From contig OZ244865.1 in NCBI GenBank assembly GCA_965221075.1, positions 3,162,001 to 3,226,000 of the forward strand: DNA of 64,000 nt, given 5' to 3'. This document shows, piece after piece, positions 32,911 through 41,871 of the stretch. The stretch comes from UBA2970 sp965221075 (GTDB lineage Bacteria; Verrucomicrobiota; Verrucomicrobiia; Limisphaerales; AAA164-E04). Within the stretch, counting starts at the first letter, position 1, and every line of letters starts with the position of its first letter. The notes under the pieces were generated by a model. The model was not told the origin of the DNA, made no database searches, and saw nothing but the letters and a program-made list of their open reading frames with translations. A program made the position numbers and the translations under genes.

Positions 32911-34620
32911 CTAGAAGCCGTCGGTGACCGCGCCCAGGTGGGCGGAGCCCACGCTGCGGGCGTACTTGGCCAGCACCCCCCGGCGGTAGCGGCTGCGGGG
33001 GGGCTTCCACCGGCTGCGGCGCGCCTCGATCTCCTCCTCGGGCACCTCCAGCGACAGGGTGCGCCTCTCGGCGTCGATGACGATGGGATCGCCCTGGCGG
33101 ACCAGGGCGATCAGGCCCCCTTCCTGCGCCTCGGGAGTGACGTGGCCCACCACGAAACCGTGGCTGCCGCCCGAGAAGCGCCCGTCGGTGACCAGGGCCA
33201 CGTCCTGGCCCAGGCCCCGGCCCATGATCGCCGAGGTGGGCGAGAGCATCTCCCGCATGCCCGGCCCCCCCCTGGGGCCCTCGTAGCGGACGACCACCAC
33301 GTGCCCCTTGCGGATGCGGCCCGAGAGGATGGCCTTCAGGGCCTTCTCCTCCGAGTCGAAGACCCGGGCCCGGCCCGAGAAGCGCAGCCCCTCCTTGCCC
33401 GAGATCTTGGCCACCGCGCCGGTCGGCGCCAGGTTGCCGTAGAGCACCACCAGGTGGCTGTCCTTCTTGACCGGATCGCCGAAGGTCCGGATCACCTCCT
33501 GGCCGCGGGGGTAGCGCTTCGCCCGGGCCACGTTGGCGGCCAGGGTCCTGCCGGTCACCGTCATGCAGTCCCCGTGCAGCAGGCCCTTCTCGAGCAGCAT
33601 CCGCATCAGGGGAAGGATCCCCCCGATCTCGACCAGCTCCTCCATGACGAAGCGCCCGCTGGGCTTGAGGTCGGCCAGCACCGGAACCCGGCGGCCGATC
33701 CGGGCGAAGTCGTCGAGCTTGAGCCGCACCCCGGCGGCGTGGGCCATGGCCAGGAGGTGCAGCACCGCGTTGGTGGAGCCTCCCAGGGCGATCACCACGG
33801 TGATGGCGTTCTCGAAGGCCTTGCGGGTGAGGATGTCCCGGGGGCGCACGCCCCGGGCGATCAGGTCCACCACCGCCCGCCCGGCGCGCTCGCAGTCCTC
33901 CCGCTTCGCCTCGGAGACGGCCGCCTGGGCCGAGCTGTTGGGCAGGCTCATCCCCAGGGCCTCGATCGCCGAGGCCATGGTGTTGGCGGTGTACATGCCG
34001 CCGCAGGAGCCGGCCCCGGGGATGGCGCAGGCCTCCAGCCGCTCCAGATCCCGGTCGCTGATCGCCTGGCGGGCGTGCTGCCCCACCGCCTCGAAGACCG
34101 AGACGATGTCCACCTTGCGGTTCCGGAACCTCCCCGGGAGGATGGTGCCCCCGTAGACGAACACCGAGGGGCGGTCCAGGCGCGCCAGGGCGATCAGGCA
34201 GCCGGGCATGTTCTTGTCGCACCCCCCCAGGGCCACCACACCGTCGAAGCCCTGGCAGCCGGCCACGGTCTCGATCGAGTCGGCGATCACCTCGCGCGAG
34301 ACCAGGGAGTACTTCATCCCCTCGGTCCCCATGGAGATGCCGTCGGAGATGGTGATGGTGTTGAAGACCGTCGCCTTGCCGCCCGCCCCGGCGACCCCCT
34401 GGGCCACCCGGCCGGCCAGCCCGTCGAGGTGCATGTTGCAGGGGGTCACCATGCCCCAGGTCGAGGCGACCCCCACCTGGGGCTTGCGGAAGTCCTCGCG
34501 CCGGAAGCCCACCGCGTGCAGCATGGCCCGGCTGGGGGCGCGCTCGGGGCCGTCGAGGACCGAGGCGGAATGGGGGCGGAGATCCCCGCCCGGGGCTCGG
34601 GAAGCCTTCCTGCTGGCCAT
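32911..34620 (-). CDS. ilvD: Dihydroxy-acid dehydratase
   Basis: 569 residues, normal for IlvD. Fe-S dehydratase in isoleucine/valine synthesis. Cluster ligands are in TPCNMHLDGLA, ALGGCDKNMPGCLIALARL and IPGAGSCGGMYTANTM; also GGSTNAVLHLLAMA and the C-terminal ALVTDGRFSGGSHGFVVGH. Starts six bases after the glutathione peroxidase stop, so in one leftward operon. The cluster depends on the Fe-S assembly supplied by cysteine desulfurase. Confidence 0.96.
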   Translation of the reverse strand: MASRKASRAPGGDLRPHSASVLDGPERAPSRAMLHAVGFRREDFRKPQVGVASTWGMVTPCNMHLDGLAGRVAQGVAGAGGKATVFNTITISDGISMGTEGMKYSLVSREVIADSIETVAGCQGFDGVVALGGCDKNMPGCLIALARLDRPSVFVYGGTILPGRFRNRKVDIVSVFEAVGQHARQAISDRDLERLEACAIPGAGSCGGMYTANTMASAIEALGMSLPNSSAQAAVSEAKREDCERAGRAVVDLIARGVRPRDILTRKAFENAITVVIALGGSTNAVLHLLAMAHAAGVRLKLDDFARIGRRVPVLADLKPSGRFVMEELVEIGGILPLMRMLLEKGLLHGDCMTVTGRTLAANVARAKRYPRGQEVIRTFGDPVKKDSHLVVLYGNLAPTGAVAKISGKEGLRFSGRARVFDSEEKALKAILSGRIRKGHVVVVRYEGPRGGPGMREMLSPTSAIMGRGLGQDVALVTDGRFSGGSHGFVVGHVTPEAQEGGLIALVRQGDPIVIDAERRTLSLEVPEEEIEARRSRWKPPRSRYRRGVLAKYARSVGSAHLGAVTDGF

Positions 34621-34626
34621 GGACCG

Positions 34627-35178
34627 CTACTCCTTCTTGCGGAGCGCCGTCTCGACGGCCTGGACCAGCTTCTCCGAATCCGGCTTGTCGCGGGGAGCGA
34701 AGCGGGCGACGACCCGGCCATCGCGGCCGACCAGGAACTTGCCGAAGTTCCAGCGGATCGCGCCCGGGAAGGGCGAGGCCTCCCCGGTGAGGGCCGCGTA
34801 GAGGGGATGCTGCTCCTCGCCCTTGACGTGGAGCTTGTCGAACATGGGGAAGGTCACCTGGTAGCTGCCTTCGCAGAAGGCCTTGATCTCCTGGTTGGAG
34901 CCGGGCTCCTGGCCCCCGAAGTCGTTGCAGGGGAATCCGAGCACCTTCAGGCCCTTCTCCTGGTAGTCGCTGAAGAGCTTCTGCAGCCCCTGGTACTGGG
35001 GGGTCAGCCCGCACTTCGATGCCACGTTGACGATCAGCAGCACGTCCCCCTTGTACTTTCCGAGGGTGAGCTCCTTGCCGTCGATGTCCTTCAGTCCTAT
35101 GGAGTAGAGATCCGGCATCGGCTCGGCGATGGTGGGCAGCGACAGGAGCAGGGCCGCGAGTCCGCAGAGATGCTTCAT
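34627..35178 (-). CDS. Glutathione peroxidase family, exported
   Basis: 183 residues from ATG 35178, giving a signal peptide (KHLCGLAALLLSLPTIAEP) that supports this start over the longer frame to 35262. GPx fold: LLIVNVASKCGLTPQYQGL with the peroxidatic Cys, VLGFPCNDFGGQEPG with Gln and the resolving Cys region, and RWNFGKFLVGRDG with the Trp-Asn pair. A non-seleno, probably thioredoxin-dependent lipid peroxidase acting in the periplasm. First gene before ilvD; a palindrome lies upstream at 35209-35234. Confidence 0.93.
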   Translation of the reverse strand: MKHLCGLAALLLSLPTIAEPMPDLYSIGLKDIDGKELTLGKYKGDVLLIVNVASKCGLTPQYQGLQKLFSDYQEKGLKVLGFPCNDFGGQEPGSNQEIKAFCEGSYQVTFPMFDKLHVKGEEQHPLYAALTGEASPFPGAIRWNFGKFLVGRDGRVVARFAPRDKPDSEKLVQAVETALRKKE

Positions 35179-35208
35179 GGGAGGAGCAGTCTCCCAGCGC
35201 GGCTTTCC

Positions 35209-35234
35209 TCCTGTCAAGTCGGGGATTGACAGGA
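35209..35234. promoter_or_regulatory. Operator-like palindrome between divergent genes
   Basis: A perfect 9-bp inverted repeat, TCCTGTCAA / TTGACAGGA, with an 8-base spacer, in the 121-base gap between the glutathione peroxidase and PUR-domain genes. Size and symmetry suit a dimeric regulator. Each arm contains TTGACA, but no -10 box follows at the right distance on either strand. A second hairpin (AGGCTCTC / GAGAGCCT, 35235-35255) is directly adjacent. Confidence 0.45.
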
Positions 35235-35299
35235 AGGCTCTCTCCGGGAGAGCCTCCCGCACCGAGGGGTTCCGGCCCCGAGCGAAGGGAGGCTGCCCA

Positions 35300-35572
35300 A
35301 TGAACCAAGGCGAAGACCGCTTCTACTCCGAGGACCAGCACCCGGGGCACACGGGGCGATCTGAGAAGACCATCCGGACCGAGTCGATCCAGGTGGAGCG
35401 CAAGACCTTCATCTTCACCCTGAAGGAGAATCCCCGGGGCCGCTTCCTGCGAATCACCGAGGATGTGAGCGGACGCCGCGACACCATCATCCTTCCCGCC
35501 CCCGGCCTCTCCGACTTCAAGAAGGTGGTCGACCTGATGGCGCAGACCTACGAGGGCCTGCCCCGGGCCTGA
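35300..35572 (+). CDS. PUR-domain DNA/RNA-binding protein (DUF3276)
   Basis: 90 residues, ATG 35300 with GGGAGG eight bases upstream. The single PUR-alpha-like domain reads IQVERKTFIFTLKENPRGRF, LRITEDVSGRRDTIILP, then FKKVVDLM. Homologues in Bacteroidetes, spirochaetes and Verrucomicrobia bind single-stranded nucleic acid as dimers; the cellular role is not settled. Its last 25 bases overlap the convergent rsfS gene. Confidence 0.92.
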   Translation: MNQGEDRFYSEDQHPGHTGRSEKTIRTESIQVERKTFIFTLKENPRGRFLRITEDVSGRRDTIILPAPGLSDFKKVVDLMAQTYEGLPRA

Positions 35573-35952
35573 GCCCCGCGCCGGGGCGATCTCCCCATCC
35601 CGCCGGGACGCCGGGGCCGCACCCTCGGGGCGTCCCCCCAGAGCGACTCCAGGTCGTAGAGCCGGCGCGCCTCGGGGGACATCACGTGGACCAGCACGTC
35701 GTCGTAGTCGATGGCCACCCAGGAGGATCGGCTCCCGCCGTCGACGGAGCGGGGACGGATCCCGTGGTCCTGCTTGAGGCGGACCACCAGCTCCTCCCGG
35801 ATGGCCCGCAGGTGGGGGCTGCTGGTCCCGGTCACCAGGAGGAAGTAGTCGGCGACCGACGAGATCCCCCGCAGGTCGAGGATCACCGGCTCCTCCGCCT
35901 TGCGGTTGTCCGCGTAGGCGTAGCAGCGCTGCACCAGCCTCCTAGGCTCCAT
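35548..35952 (-). CDS. rsfS: Ribosomal silencing factor RsfS
   Basis: 134 residues. Binds uL14 on the 50S subunit and blocks joining in starvation. Family blocks: EPVILDLRGISSVADYFLL, VTGTSSPHLRAI, and SSWVAIDYDDVLVHVMSPEAR with the invariant Trp and Asp-Tyr-Asp. A basic tail of about 25 residues follows. It lies 15 bases after nadD in the order cstA-nadD-rsfS; nadD-rsfS adjacency is common across bacteria and supports both calls. Confidence 0.95.
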   Translation of the reverse strand: MEPRRLVQRCYAYADNRKAEEPVILDLRGISSVADYFLLVTGTSSPHLRAIREELVVRLKQDHGIRPRSVDGGSRSSWVAIDYDDVLVHVMSPEARRLYDLESLWGDAPRVRPRRPGGMGRSPRRGAQARGRPS

Positions 35953-35967
35953 GGGACGCTCGGCGCC

Positions 35968-36561
35968 TCAGCTCCCGGGGGGCGGATCGCGGTAGAGCCC
36001 CTCCCGGGCGATGGCCTCGGCCACCGCCTCGGGGACCAGCCCCCTCAGGGAGGCCCCCCGGCCGATCCGGGCCCGCAGCTCCGAGGAGGAGATCCCGGCG
36101 GGCGTCCCCTGCAGCCTCCGGATCCTGAAGCCCCCGGGAAGGGTCCGGAGCTCCGCCCCGGGACGGGGGATCACCGCGAAGCAGGCCAGGGAGGCCAGGG
36201 CCCCGGCCTCCTTCCACTGCGGCAGGGAGCCGGCCAGATCCTCCCCCACCAGCCACCAGAGGCGCGCCCCCGGATGCCGGGCGGCGAAGCGGCGCACCGT
36301 GTCCACGGTGTAGGAGGTTCCCCCCCGGGCGATCTCCTCCCCGCACACCGAGAAACCCGGCAGGCCCTGCAGCGCCAGCCGCAGCAGCCGCAGCCGCGCC
36401 CGGGCCTCCAGGGGACGGGCCCCCTCCTTGAACGGGCTGCGGCAGGCGGGCACGAAGAAGAGCCGGTCCAGCGGGAGCTCCTCGGCGGCCGAGAGGGCCG
36501 CCAGCAGATGGCCGTTGTGGACGGGATCGAAGCTGCCCCCGAAGAGGCCGATGCGGGTCAC
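35968..36561 (-). CDS. nadD: Nicotinate-mononucleotide adenylyltransferase
   Basis: 197 residues from GTG 36561, overlapping the cstA stop (GTGA). Nucleotidyltransferase with IGLFGGSFDPVHNGHL (HxGH), FVPACRSPFKEG, YTVDTVRRF, LVGEDLAGSLPQWKE and ISSSELRARI. Transfers AMP to nicotinate mononucleotide in NAD synthesis. An upstream extension of the frame overlaps cstA and has no homology. Followed by rsfS after 15 bases. Confidence 0.95.
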   Translation of the reverse strand: MTRIGLFGGSFDPVHNGHLLAALSAAEELPLDRLFFVPACRSPFKEGARPLEARARLRLLRLALQGLPGFSVCGEEIARGGTSYTVDTVRRFAARHPGARLWWLVGEDLAGSLPQWKEAGALASLACFAVIPRPGAELRTLPGGFRIRRLQGTPAGISSSELRARIGRGASLRGLVPEAVAEAIAREGLYRDPPPGS

Positions 36562-38423
36562 GGCTCGACCGTTCCATCGGCGGGGACGCGATCGTCCCGG
36601 GCAGCGGACCCGGGAAGGCGGGGGTAGAGGCTCGCCGCCTCGGCCAGCATCCATATCTCCAGCAGGATGGTGGCCAGGCCGATGCCCGAGAGCGCCCACC
36701 TTCCCTGGGAGATCCAGGAGGCTTCGCTGCCGGTGCCGACGAAGACCTGCATCGCCATGGCCCACATGGGCAGGACCACCATGAAGCCCAGGGGCAGCAG
36801 CAGGAACCAGGCGGGCCGGCGCGTGCGCCAGAGCCAGAAGGCGATCACCAGGAAGGCCAGCCCCGCCAGCAGCTGGTTGGTGGCGCCGAAGAGGGGCCAA
36901 AGGAGCACTCCCCCGCTCCCCGCGTTCTCGTAGGACCAGGCCGAGCCATCGCGAGGGACCGAGGCCAGGAGTCCCGCCGCCGCCACTGCGGCCAGGGTGG
37001 CTCCGTGGCGGTTGCGCAGAGGCGCCGCCAGCCGGGCCAGGAGGGATCCCCTGGGAGCGGGAAGCTGGGAGGCCAGCTCCTGGATCACGTAGCGCTGCAG
37101 GCGGCAGGCGGTGTCGAGGGTGGTTCCCGCGAAGGAGGCCACGAACACCCCCATCAGGGCCGTGGCCGCGGCGGCGGAAAGGCCCAGGGCCTTCAGGAAG
37201 TTGGCCGCTCCGCTCACGAAGGCGTCCACCTTCTTCGAAAGGCCATTCGCTTCGCCCCAGGAGGCGTAGAGCATCCCCCAGGCCGCCTCGCCGGTCTCCA
37301 CCGCTCCATTCTCCGCGGCCTGGTATCCCAGGCCCAGGCCCGCCCCGCAGGCGAGGATCACCAGCACCGCCAGGAAGCCTTCGGTGAGCATCCCTCCGTA
37401 GCCGACCAGGCGGGCGTCGGGCTCGCTCCTCAGCTGCTTGCTGCTGGTGCCGCTGGAGACCAGGCAGTGGAAACCGCTGATGGCCCCGCAGGCGATGGTG
37501 ATGAACAGGAAGGGGAAGATGTAGGGGGCGCCCTCGGGCGCCATCCGGACCATGGGGGCCGCCATCTCCAGCGGAGGCCTCCGTCCGTCCTCAAGCGGGC
37601 TTCCGCCCAGCAGCGCCGCCGCCGCCAGCCCCAGCACCACCAGCCCCAGGGCGGTGACCAGCTGCAGCGAGTTGATGTAGTCGCGGGGCTGGAGCAGGAC
37701 CCACACCGGCAGCACCGAGGCCGCGTAGGAGTAGAGCAGCAGGACCATCACCCAGGTCCAGGGATCCCATCCCGAGAGCATCCGGTTGAAGTCCCCCAGG
37801 AAACCGGTGTCCCCCCAGAGCACCGAGAGGTACATCGCCGCCAGGGCCAGGATCGAGGGAAGAGCCAGGGAGCGGCCCCGGCGGTGGAGCCACAGGCCGA
37901 TGGCGACGGCCATGGGGATCTGGACCAGGCAGGGGAAGATGGCGGCCGGATACAGCTTGAAGACGCTGGCGATGACCAGGCCGAAGATGGCCAGGACGAT
38001 GGTCAGCGAGAGGATCAGGATCAGCAGGAAGAGGAGCCTCGCTCTGGGGCTGATCACCCGTCCGGCGATGTCCCCCACCGTCAGGCCCCGGTTGCGCAGG
38101 CTGACCACCAGGGCCCCCAGGTCGTGGACCGCTCCGATGAAGATGGATCCGAGGACCACCCACAGCAGGGCCGGAAGCCAGCCCCAGAGGATGGCGATGG
38201 CCGGCCCCACGATGGGGCCGGTGCCGGCGATGGAGGTGAAGTGGTGCCCGAAGACCACGCCCTTGCCGGTGGGGACGTAGTCCACCCCGTCGTTGAGCTC
38301 CAGCGAGGGGCAGACGGCCTTGGCCGAGAGGGAGAAGATCCGCCCGCCCAGCCAGCGGCCGTAGGTGTGGTAGGCCACCAGGAAGCCTGCGCCGGAGAGC
38401 AGAGCGATTAGCAGCGGGAACAT
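36558..38423 (-). CDS. cstA: Carbon starvation protein A, peptide/pyruvate transporter
   Basis: 621 residues, shorter than E. coli CstA (about 700), with some 15 hydrophobic helices. CstA blocks: YGRWLGGRIF, DGVDYVPTGKGVVFGHHFTS, GTGPIVGPAIA, FIGAVHDLGALVVSLRNRG, SGFHCLVSSGTSSKQL and FAGTTLDTACRLQRYVIQE. Inner-membrane uptake of peptides or pyruvate. ATG 38423 is followed at once by a membrane helix. It starts the cstA-nadD-rsfS operon; the 900-base gap upstream may hold regulation, but no CRP-like site was recognised. Confidence 0.95.
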   Translation of the reverse strand: MFPLLIALLSGAGFLVAYHTYGRWLGGRIFSLSAKAVCPSLELNDGVDYVPTGKGVVFGHHFTSIAGTGPIVGPAIAILWGWLPALLWVVLGSIFIGAVHDLGALVVSLRNRGLTVGDIAGRVISPRARLLFLLILILSLTIVLAIFGLVIASVFKLYPAAIFPCLVQIPMAVAIGLWLHRRGRSLALPSILALAAMYLSVLWGDTGFLGDFNRMLSGWDPWTWVMVLLLYSYAASVLPVWVLLQPRDYINSLQLVTALGLVVLGLAAAALLGGSPLEDGRRPPLEMAAPMVRMAPEGAPYIFPFLFITIACGAISGFHCLVSSGTSSKQLRSEPDARLVGYGGMLTEGFLAVLVILACGAGLGLGYQAAENGAVETGEAAWGMLYASWGEANGLSKKVDAFVSGAANFLKALGLSAAAATALMGVFVASFAGTTLDTACRLQRYVIQELASQLPAPRGSLLARLAAPLRNRHGATLAAVAAAGLLASVPRDGSAWSYENAGSGGVLLWPLFGATNQLLAGLAFLVIAFWLWRTRRPAWFLLLPLGFMVVLPMWAMAMQVFVGTGSEASWISQGRWALSGIGLATILLEIWMLAEAASLYPRLPGSAARDDRVPADGTVEP

Positions 38424-39344
38424 GGATCCGGTGGTGGGGGCGCGCAGGCCCTGGCGGGATTGTGGGTCCGGACCCGCCCCGGTTCAAGCTGGGAAGAGGC
38501 GCCCATGGGCGAAGCCGTTCCAGCGGGCCGGTCTGCCTCCCTGCTTCCCGGCGGATCGGGGATTCCCGCAGGGCGTCCGGCCGGTTCCGGAGGAACAGGC
38601 CCCCGGGGCCTTGCGGCTGCCCCTGGCACGCGCCAGGCGGCCGGCTTGGGGCCGCGTGCATGCAGAGCCTCGCCCTTGCGTTTCTTGAAGGCCTCCCCGG
38701 ACCTTGGCGCGCAGCTGTCGTGCCGCTGCGCAAGCGAAGCCGGATCGACTCGGGCCGGAGCCGGACCAGCCAGTACAATGAAGGGACGGCCACGCGGCAG
38801 GCACGAAGCCGTCCGGACTTCCAGTCAAGGACCACGCCAGGCAGCGAATCGTGACAGCTCCCTTCGCTCCCTGGGCTCTCCTTTCATCGCTTTCTGCCGG
38901 ATGCGCCTCCTCTCTCCATCCGATGGCATCTTCCAAGCTGGTCTCCGCTTCCGTAGCCTTTCTCGGAAAGAAGCAGATTCTGCCTGCGCCTTCGAAAAAC
39001 GCGGCACGATGCACGTCAAGGGATCCGGATGGAGGGCAGCGGCACGGCGATCGTTCCTTTCGCAATGCCTTTCCGGCAGCGGCGCCAAACGGGGGAGCTT
39101 TCTCTCCGTCCCTGAACCTGGATGCCTGGCGAAAGGGGGAAGTCCGATGCGTTGCCGCCTGGCCCGCTTCCGCATAGGCAGCGCCGTTTCGAAGCCTCCG
39201 ATCCGGACCGGAATCGCTGGTGGAGCACTGGATGAAATGAACAAGGATCCAAGGGTCTCCATGGCGGACCCGGATCAGTACAGCCCCGGAACTTTCGCAT
39301 ATACGAATTGATTCCGGCGGACTCCCGCCCTAGCCTTTCCGCCA
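38424..39344. other. Geneless stretch, 921 bases
   Basis: No gene recognised. Frames of up to 280 codons exist on both strands, but they are rich in Arg, Pro, Ser and Gly and match no known family. GC is slightly below that of coding neighbours. Divergent cstA and the STAS gene flank it, so promoters of both are expected; none could be fixed. Likely eroded DNA. Confidence 0.4.
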
Positions 39345-39764
39345 GTGAATCTCGAGGTGGATGTCAAGGAGGGCGTTCCGGGAACCCTCCATATGAAGGT
39401 CAAGGGCTCCTTGGACCTGTCCTCCATGAAGCTCTTCCAGTCCCAGCTCGACGAGCACGTGAGCTCCTCGGTCCAGTACCTCGCCCTGGATCTCTCGGAA
39501 CTTCTCCATGTCAACAGCCACTGCATCCGGCTGCTGCTGGTGGTCCGTAAGAAGCTGGAGATCAGAGGGGGCGGCCTCCTTTCGGTCGACGCCCCGGCCC
39601 GCATCCGCAAGCTGCTCCATATCGTCAACCTGATCCCCGCATCGCACTTCTTCGACAGCGCCGCCGAAGCCGAAGCCTACCTGGAAAAGTCCCGGGAGTC
39701 CTCCTCGTCGAACGTCGCCCGCTCCCTGGGGCACGCCGGCGAGTCCGGCCGATCCTCCCGATGA
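39345..39764 (+). CDS. STAS-domain protein (anti-sigma factor antagonist type)
   Basis: 139 residues from a GTG at 39345. The fold follows SpoIIAA-type STAS domains: TLHMKVKGSLDLSSMKLFQ, VQYLALDLSELLHVNSHCIR in place of the usual DLSxxxxIDSSGL (so the phosphorylatable Ser is His-Cys here), LLLVVRKKLEIRGGGL and ARIRKLLHIVNL. The last 25 residues are Ser-rich. Partner switching with a kinase is possible, but the altered phosphosite suggests either a different control or none. Stands alone. Confidence 0.8.
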   Translation: MNLEVDVKEGVPGTLHMKVKGSLDLSSMKLFQSQLDEHVSSSVQYLALDLSELLHVNSHCIRLLLVVRKKLEIRGGGLLSVDAPARIRKLLHIVNLIPASHFFDSAAEAEAYLEKSRESSSSNVARSLGHAGESGRSSR

Positions 39765-40197
39765 ACGGACCGGCAGCCTCTCCGGCATACCGGAACGCAG
39801 GCTGAGGCAGCGGCAGCAAAGATTCCGGCGCCGGCTGGCCTGCATTTCCAGGCTGGCGCGAGGGAAGCCGGTTCAAAAGGACGGCCTCGAAGGAGACGCC
39901 GCCCTTGCTCCAAGCCTCCTGGTCCGGGAACTGGATCGGCGAATATGGAATTCCCGGAGCAGGGCCTCCCTTGCTCGCTCTTGCTCCCGGAAGCCATGCG
40001 TGCGAGTTGAAGAAAAGCTGCATTCCATTCTCTTTATCCTCGGAAAGAACTCCCCAGGCTCCTGCTCCGGATTTCCCTATCCCCGCCGTCCAATGCCTCC
40101 AGAATCCTTCATGGAAGCTGCCGTTAAAGGAGAAGTGAAAAAAAATCGCTCTTTTTCACTTTACACAATCCCCGCGCCACGCGACGATTTCCGCCAC
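39765..40197. other. Intergenic 433 bases with A/T-tract palindrome
   Basis: No gene. The right half is AT-richer than most of the window and holds the inverted repeat at 40133-40161 before the first HARE-HTH gene. Small frames on the minus strand match nothing known. Confidence 0.4.
40133..40161. promoter_or_regulatory. AAGTGAAAAA inverted repeat upstream of HARE-HTH gene
   Basis: A perfect 10-bp inverted repeat, AAGTGAAAAA / TTTTTCACTT, with a 9-base spacer, 36 bases before the ATG of the histone-like gene. It is one of the few A/T tracts in this GC-rich window. It could be an operator, perhaps for self-regulation by a nucleoid protein preferring A/T tracts, or the terminator of an unseen small RNA (stem followed by TTT only). 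The first reading is favoured by position. Confidence 0.45.
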
Positions 40198-40611
40198 ATG
40201 GAGCAAGATTCCCTGAAACACTACATGGCGAGCCGCCAGGCCCTCGTCGACGAGCAGCAAGCCCTGGAGAAGCGCCTTGCCGAAATCAGCGCGGCCCTGG
40301 GAGGCGGCGCCGATGCCCAGGCCCAGGCGCCCCCGCGGCGCGCCGTCGGACGGCCGCGCAAGAAGAAGGCGCCGGCAGCGAGAAAGAAGGGGAAGGCCCG
40401 GCCCGGACGGAAGAAGGGGCAGAAGAGCCTCAGGGTGGTCCTGGCGGGAATCCTGGACAAGACCCCCCGCTCGAAGGAGGAGATCCTCGAAAAGGTGATC
40501 GAGACGGGATACAAGTTCAGCACCAGCACTCCCCTGAACTCCCTGTACACGACCCTGACCGCCAACAAGAAGGAGTTCAAGAACGTGGACGGCAAGTTCC
40601 GCAAGGCGTAG
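40198..40611 (+). CDS. Histone-like HARE-HTH protein, paralogue 1
   Basis: 137 residues. Three parts: an N-terminal coiled coil of about 40 residues (LVDEQQALEKRLAEISAAL), a Lys/Arg/Ala/Pro-rich linker like histone H1 tails (VGRPRKKKAPAARKKGKA), and a C-terminal winged helix of the HARE-HTH type (SLRVVLAGILDKTPRSKEEI, TSTPLNSLYTTLTANKKEFK). This design suggests a sequence-nonspecific DNA-binding or nucleoid protein; no function is proven. Preceded by a palindrome and followed by a strong terminator. Sister at 41872. Confidence 0.85.
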   Translation: MEQDSLKHYMASRQALVDEQQALEKRLAEISAALGGGADAQAQAPPRRAVGRPRKKKAPAARKKGKARPGRKKGQKSLRVVLAGILDKTPRSKEEILEKVIETGYKFSTSTPLNSLYTTLTANKKEFKNVDGKFRKA

Positions 40612-40635
40612 GATCCCGATCCCGCGTTCATTCAA

Positions 40636-40671
40636 GGCGTCCTGCCTGGCGGCAGGACGCCTTTTTTTCTT
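40636..40671 (+). terminator. Rho-independent terminator after HARE-HTH gene 1
   Basis: Perfect 11-bp GC-rich stem (GGCGTCCTGCC / GGCAGGACGCC), 4-base loop TGGC, then seven T and TCT-rich sequence, 25 bases after the stop. The clearest intrinsic terminator in the window. Confidence 0.93.
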
Positions 40672-41871
40672 CTCCAGGCGGATCCGCTGGCGGAGGTTCA
40701 TGCGGGCTGCCTGGAATCCGGACTCCTTCGCTCCAGGGATTCCGCCCGGCTCCGGCGCTGCGCGTGCATGGACCATCATTGCCTGGATTCGGCGGATCCG
40801 GTCGGGGGAAGCGGCAGGCCCGCGGAAAGGCGCCTCCTCCGAGCGGCCGATCGTGCCATTTCCTGGAAATGGAGAAAGACCGGGAGGGAATCGATGCCAC
40901 CGCGCTGATCGGACATCCCGATCGAAGGCTGCCTGCTGGACGCGTTCCCCGAGAATGCGCCTCGATTCCGGATCCATGGACCGGTGCTCCCTGCAGCATT
41001 TTATTCAGGAGCGCAGCCTGCTTCCCTCTTTTTCCATGGCGCAAGCCCTGCAATGGAGCATCCTGCCTGTGTCCGGAACGGAGAACCGTCCCGGATCCGG
41101 CGGCAACGCCGCGCCAGGGCTCCGGCTCTTCCTCTTTCCTTGAATCGCAGAGAGCGCCCGGCCGGGGCCCGGGGCAAGGGCCCGGTATCGATCTGAGAGG
41201 ATCCCTGGAGCCGAAAAGGAGCGTATTGCGCCTGGACGACAACCTTCGAATCGGTGGCCGGCGCAGCAGGCCGCATGGGAAAGTCCTGGGCATTGCGCAG
41301 CGAAAGGAGAAAAAGTCTTCCCGGCGCTCGATCCGGTGCGTTCGCCCGCGCTACAGGCTGGCTGCAGAGCAGGCCGATCCGGTTCCCAAGATCACCGTCG
41401 ATCCAGATCCGATCCTTGCCATCGATTGATTATCGGTTGGCTGAAGATCCGGAGCCAGGCCTTGGAAGGGAAGCAAGGATCCGTTTCAACAGGCCGGCAG
41501 TCCCCGAATCAGAGCGCAGGCGTTCCTGCTCCGGCAGACGCGACGGAGCGGCCTTTCTGATGGCCGAGGCATCGGGAGGCGTTCCTCCTGCCGCGCTCGC
41601 ACGGGCATGGGAGCCTGCGAACGATCGCACGCATTGCCCTGTCCGGTCTCCAGCATGGAAGGAGCGAAGAGCCAAGAGAAAGGGGGCGGCAGGCTGGAAC
41701 GACGGATTCCCTCCTCCGGAACCAGCGAATCCCGCAGCTTTCGTTCCCTCGGTGCCAGCCCATGCAATTATCTTCCAAGAAGGATGCCGGCCGGCTCGCT
41801 GCTCCTGCTCCTGCTCCAGGAACGTTCTTTATCATTGCCAATCCGGTCTTTTCTGGGACGATGGCTTTGTC
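40672..41871. other. Geneless stretch, 1200 bases
   Basis: The longest stretch without a recognised gene, between the two HARE-HTH paralogues. Frames of up to about 220 codons lack family matches and have the Arg/Pro/Ser bias of shadow frames. The two flanking genes share the ancestor, so this DNA may be what remains of genes once between them, or of the duplication. The promoter of paralogue 2 should lie within its last 100 bases; the AT-richer 41818-41860 is the best place. Confidence 0.4.

Noticed and set aside
32087..35350. A 1087-codon minus-strand frame as one giant protein
   Set aside because: Only its last 248 codons (TVP38) are real; the rest is an out-of-frame reading of ilvD and the glutathione peroxidase gene on the same strand.
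41254..41871. Upstream extension of HARE-HTH gene 2 to 41254
   Set aside because: Paralogue 1 begins at the matching Met-Glu-x-Asp-Ser-Leu-Lys, and the extension has shadow-frame composition.
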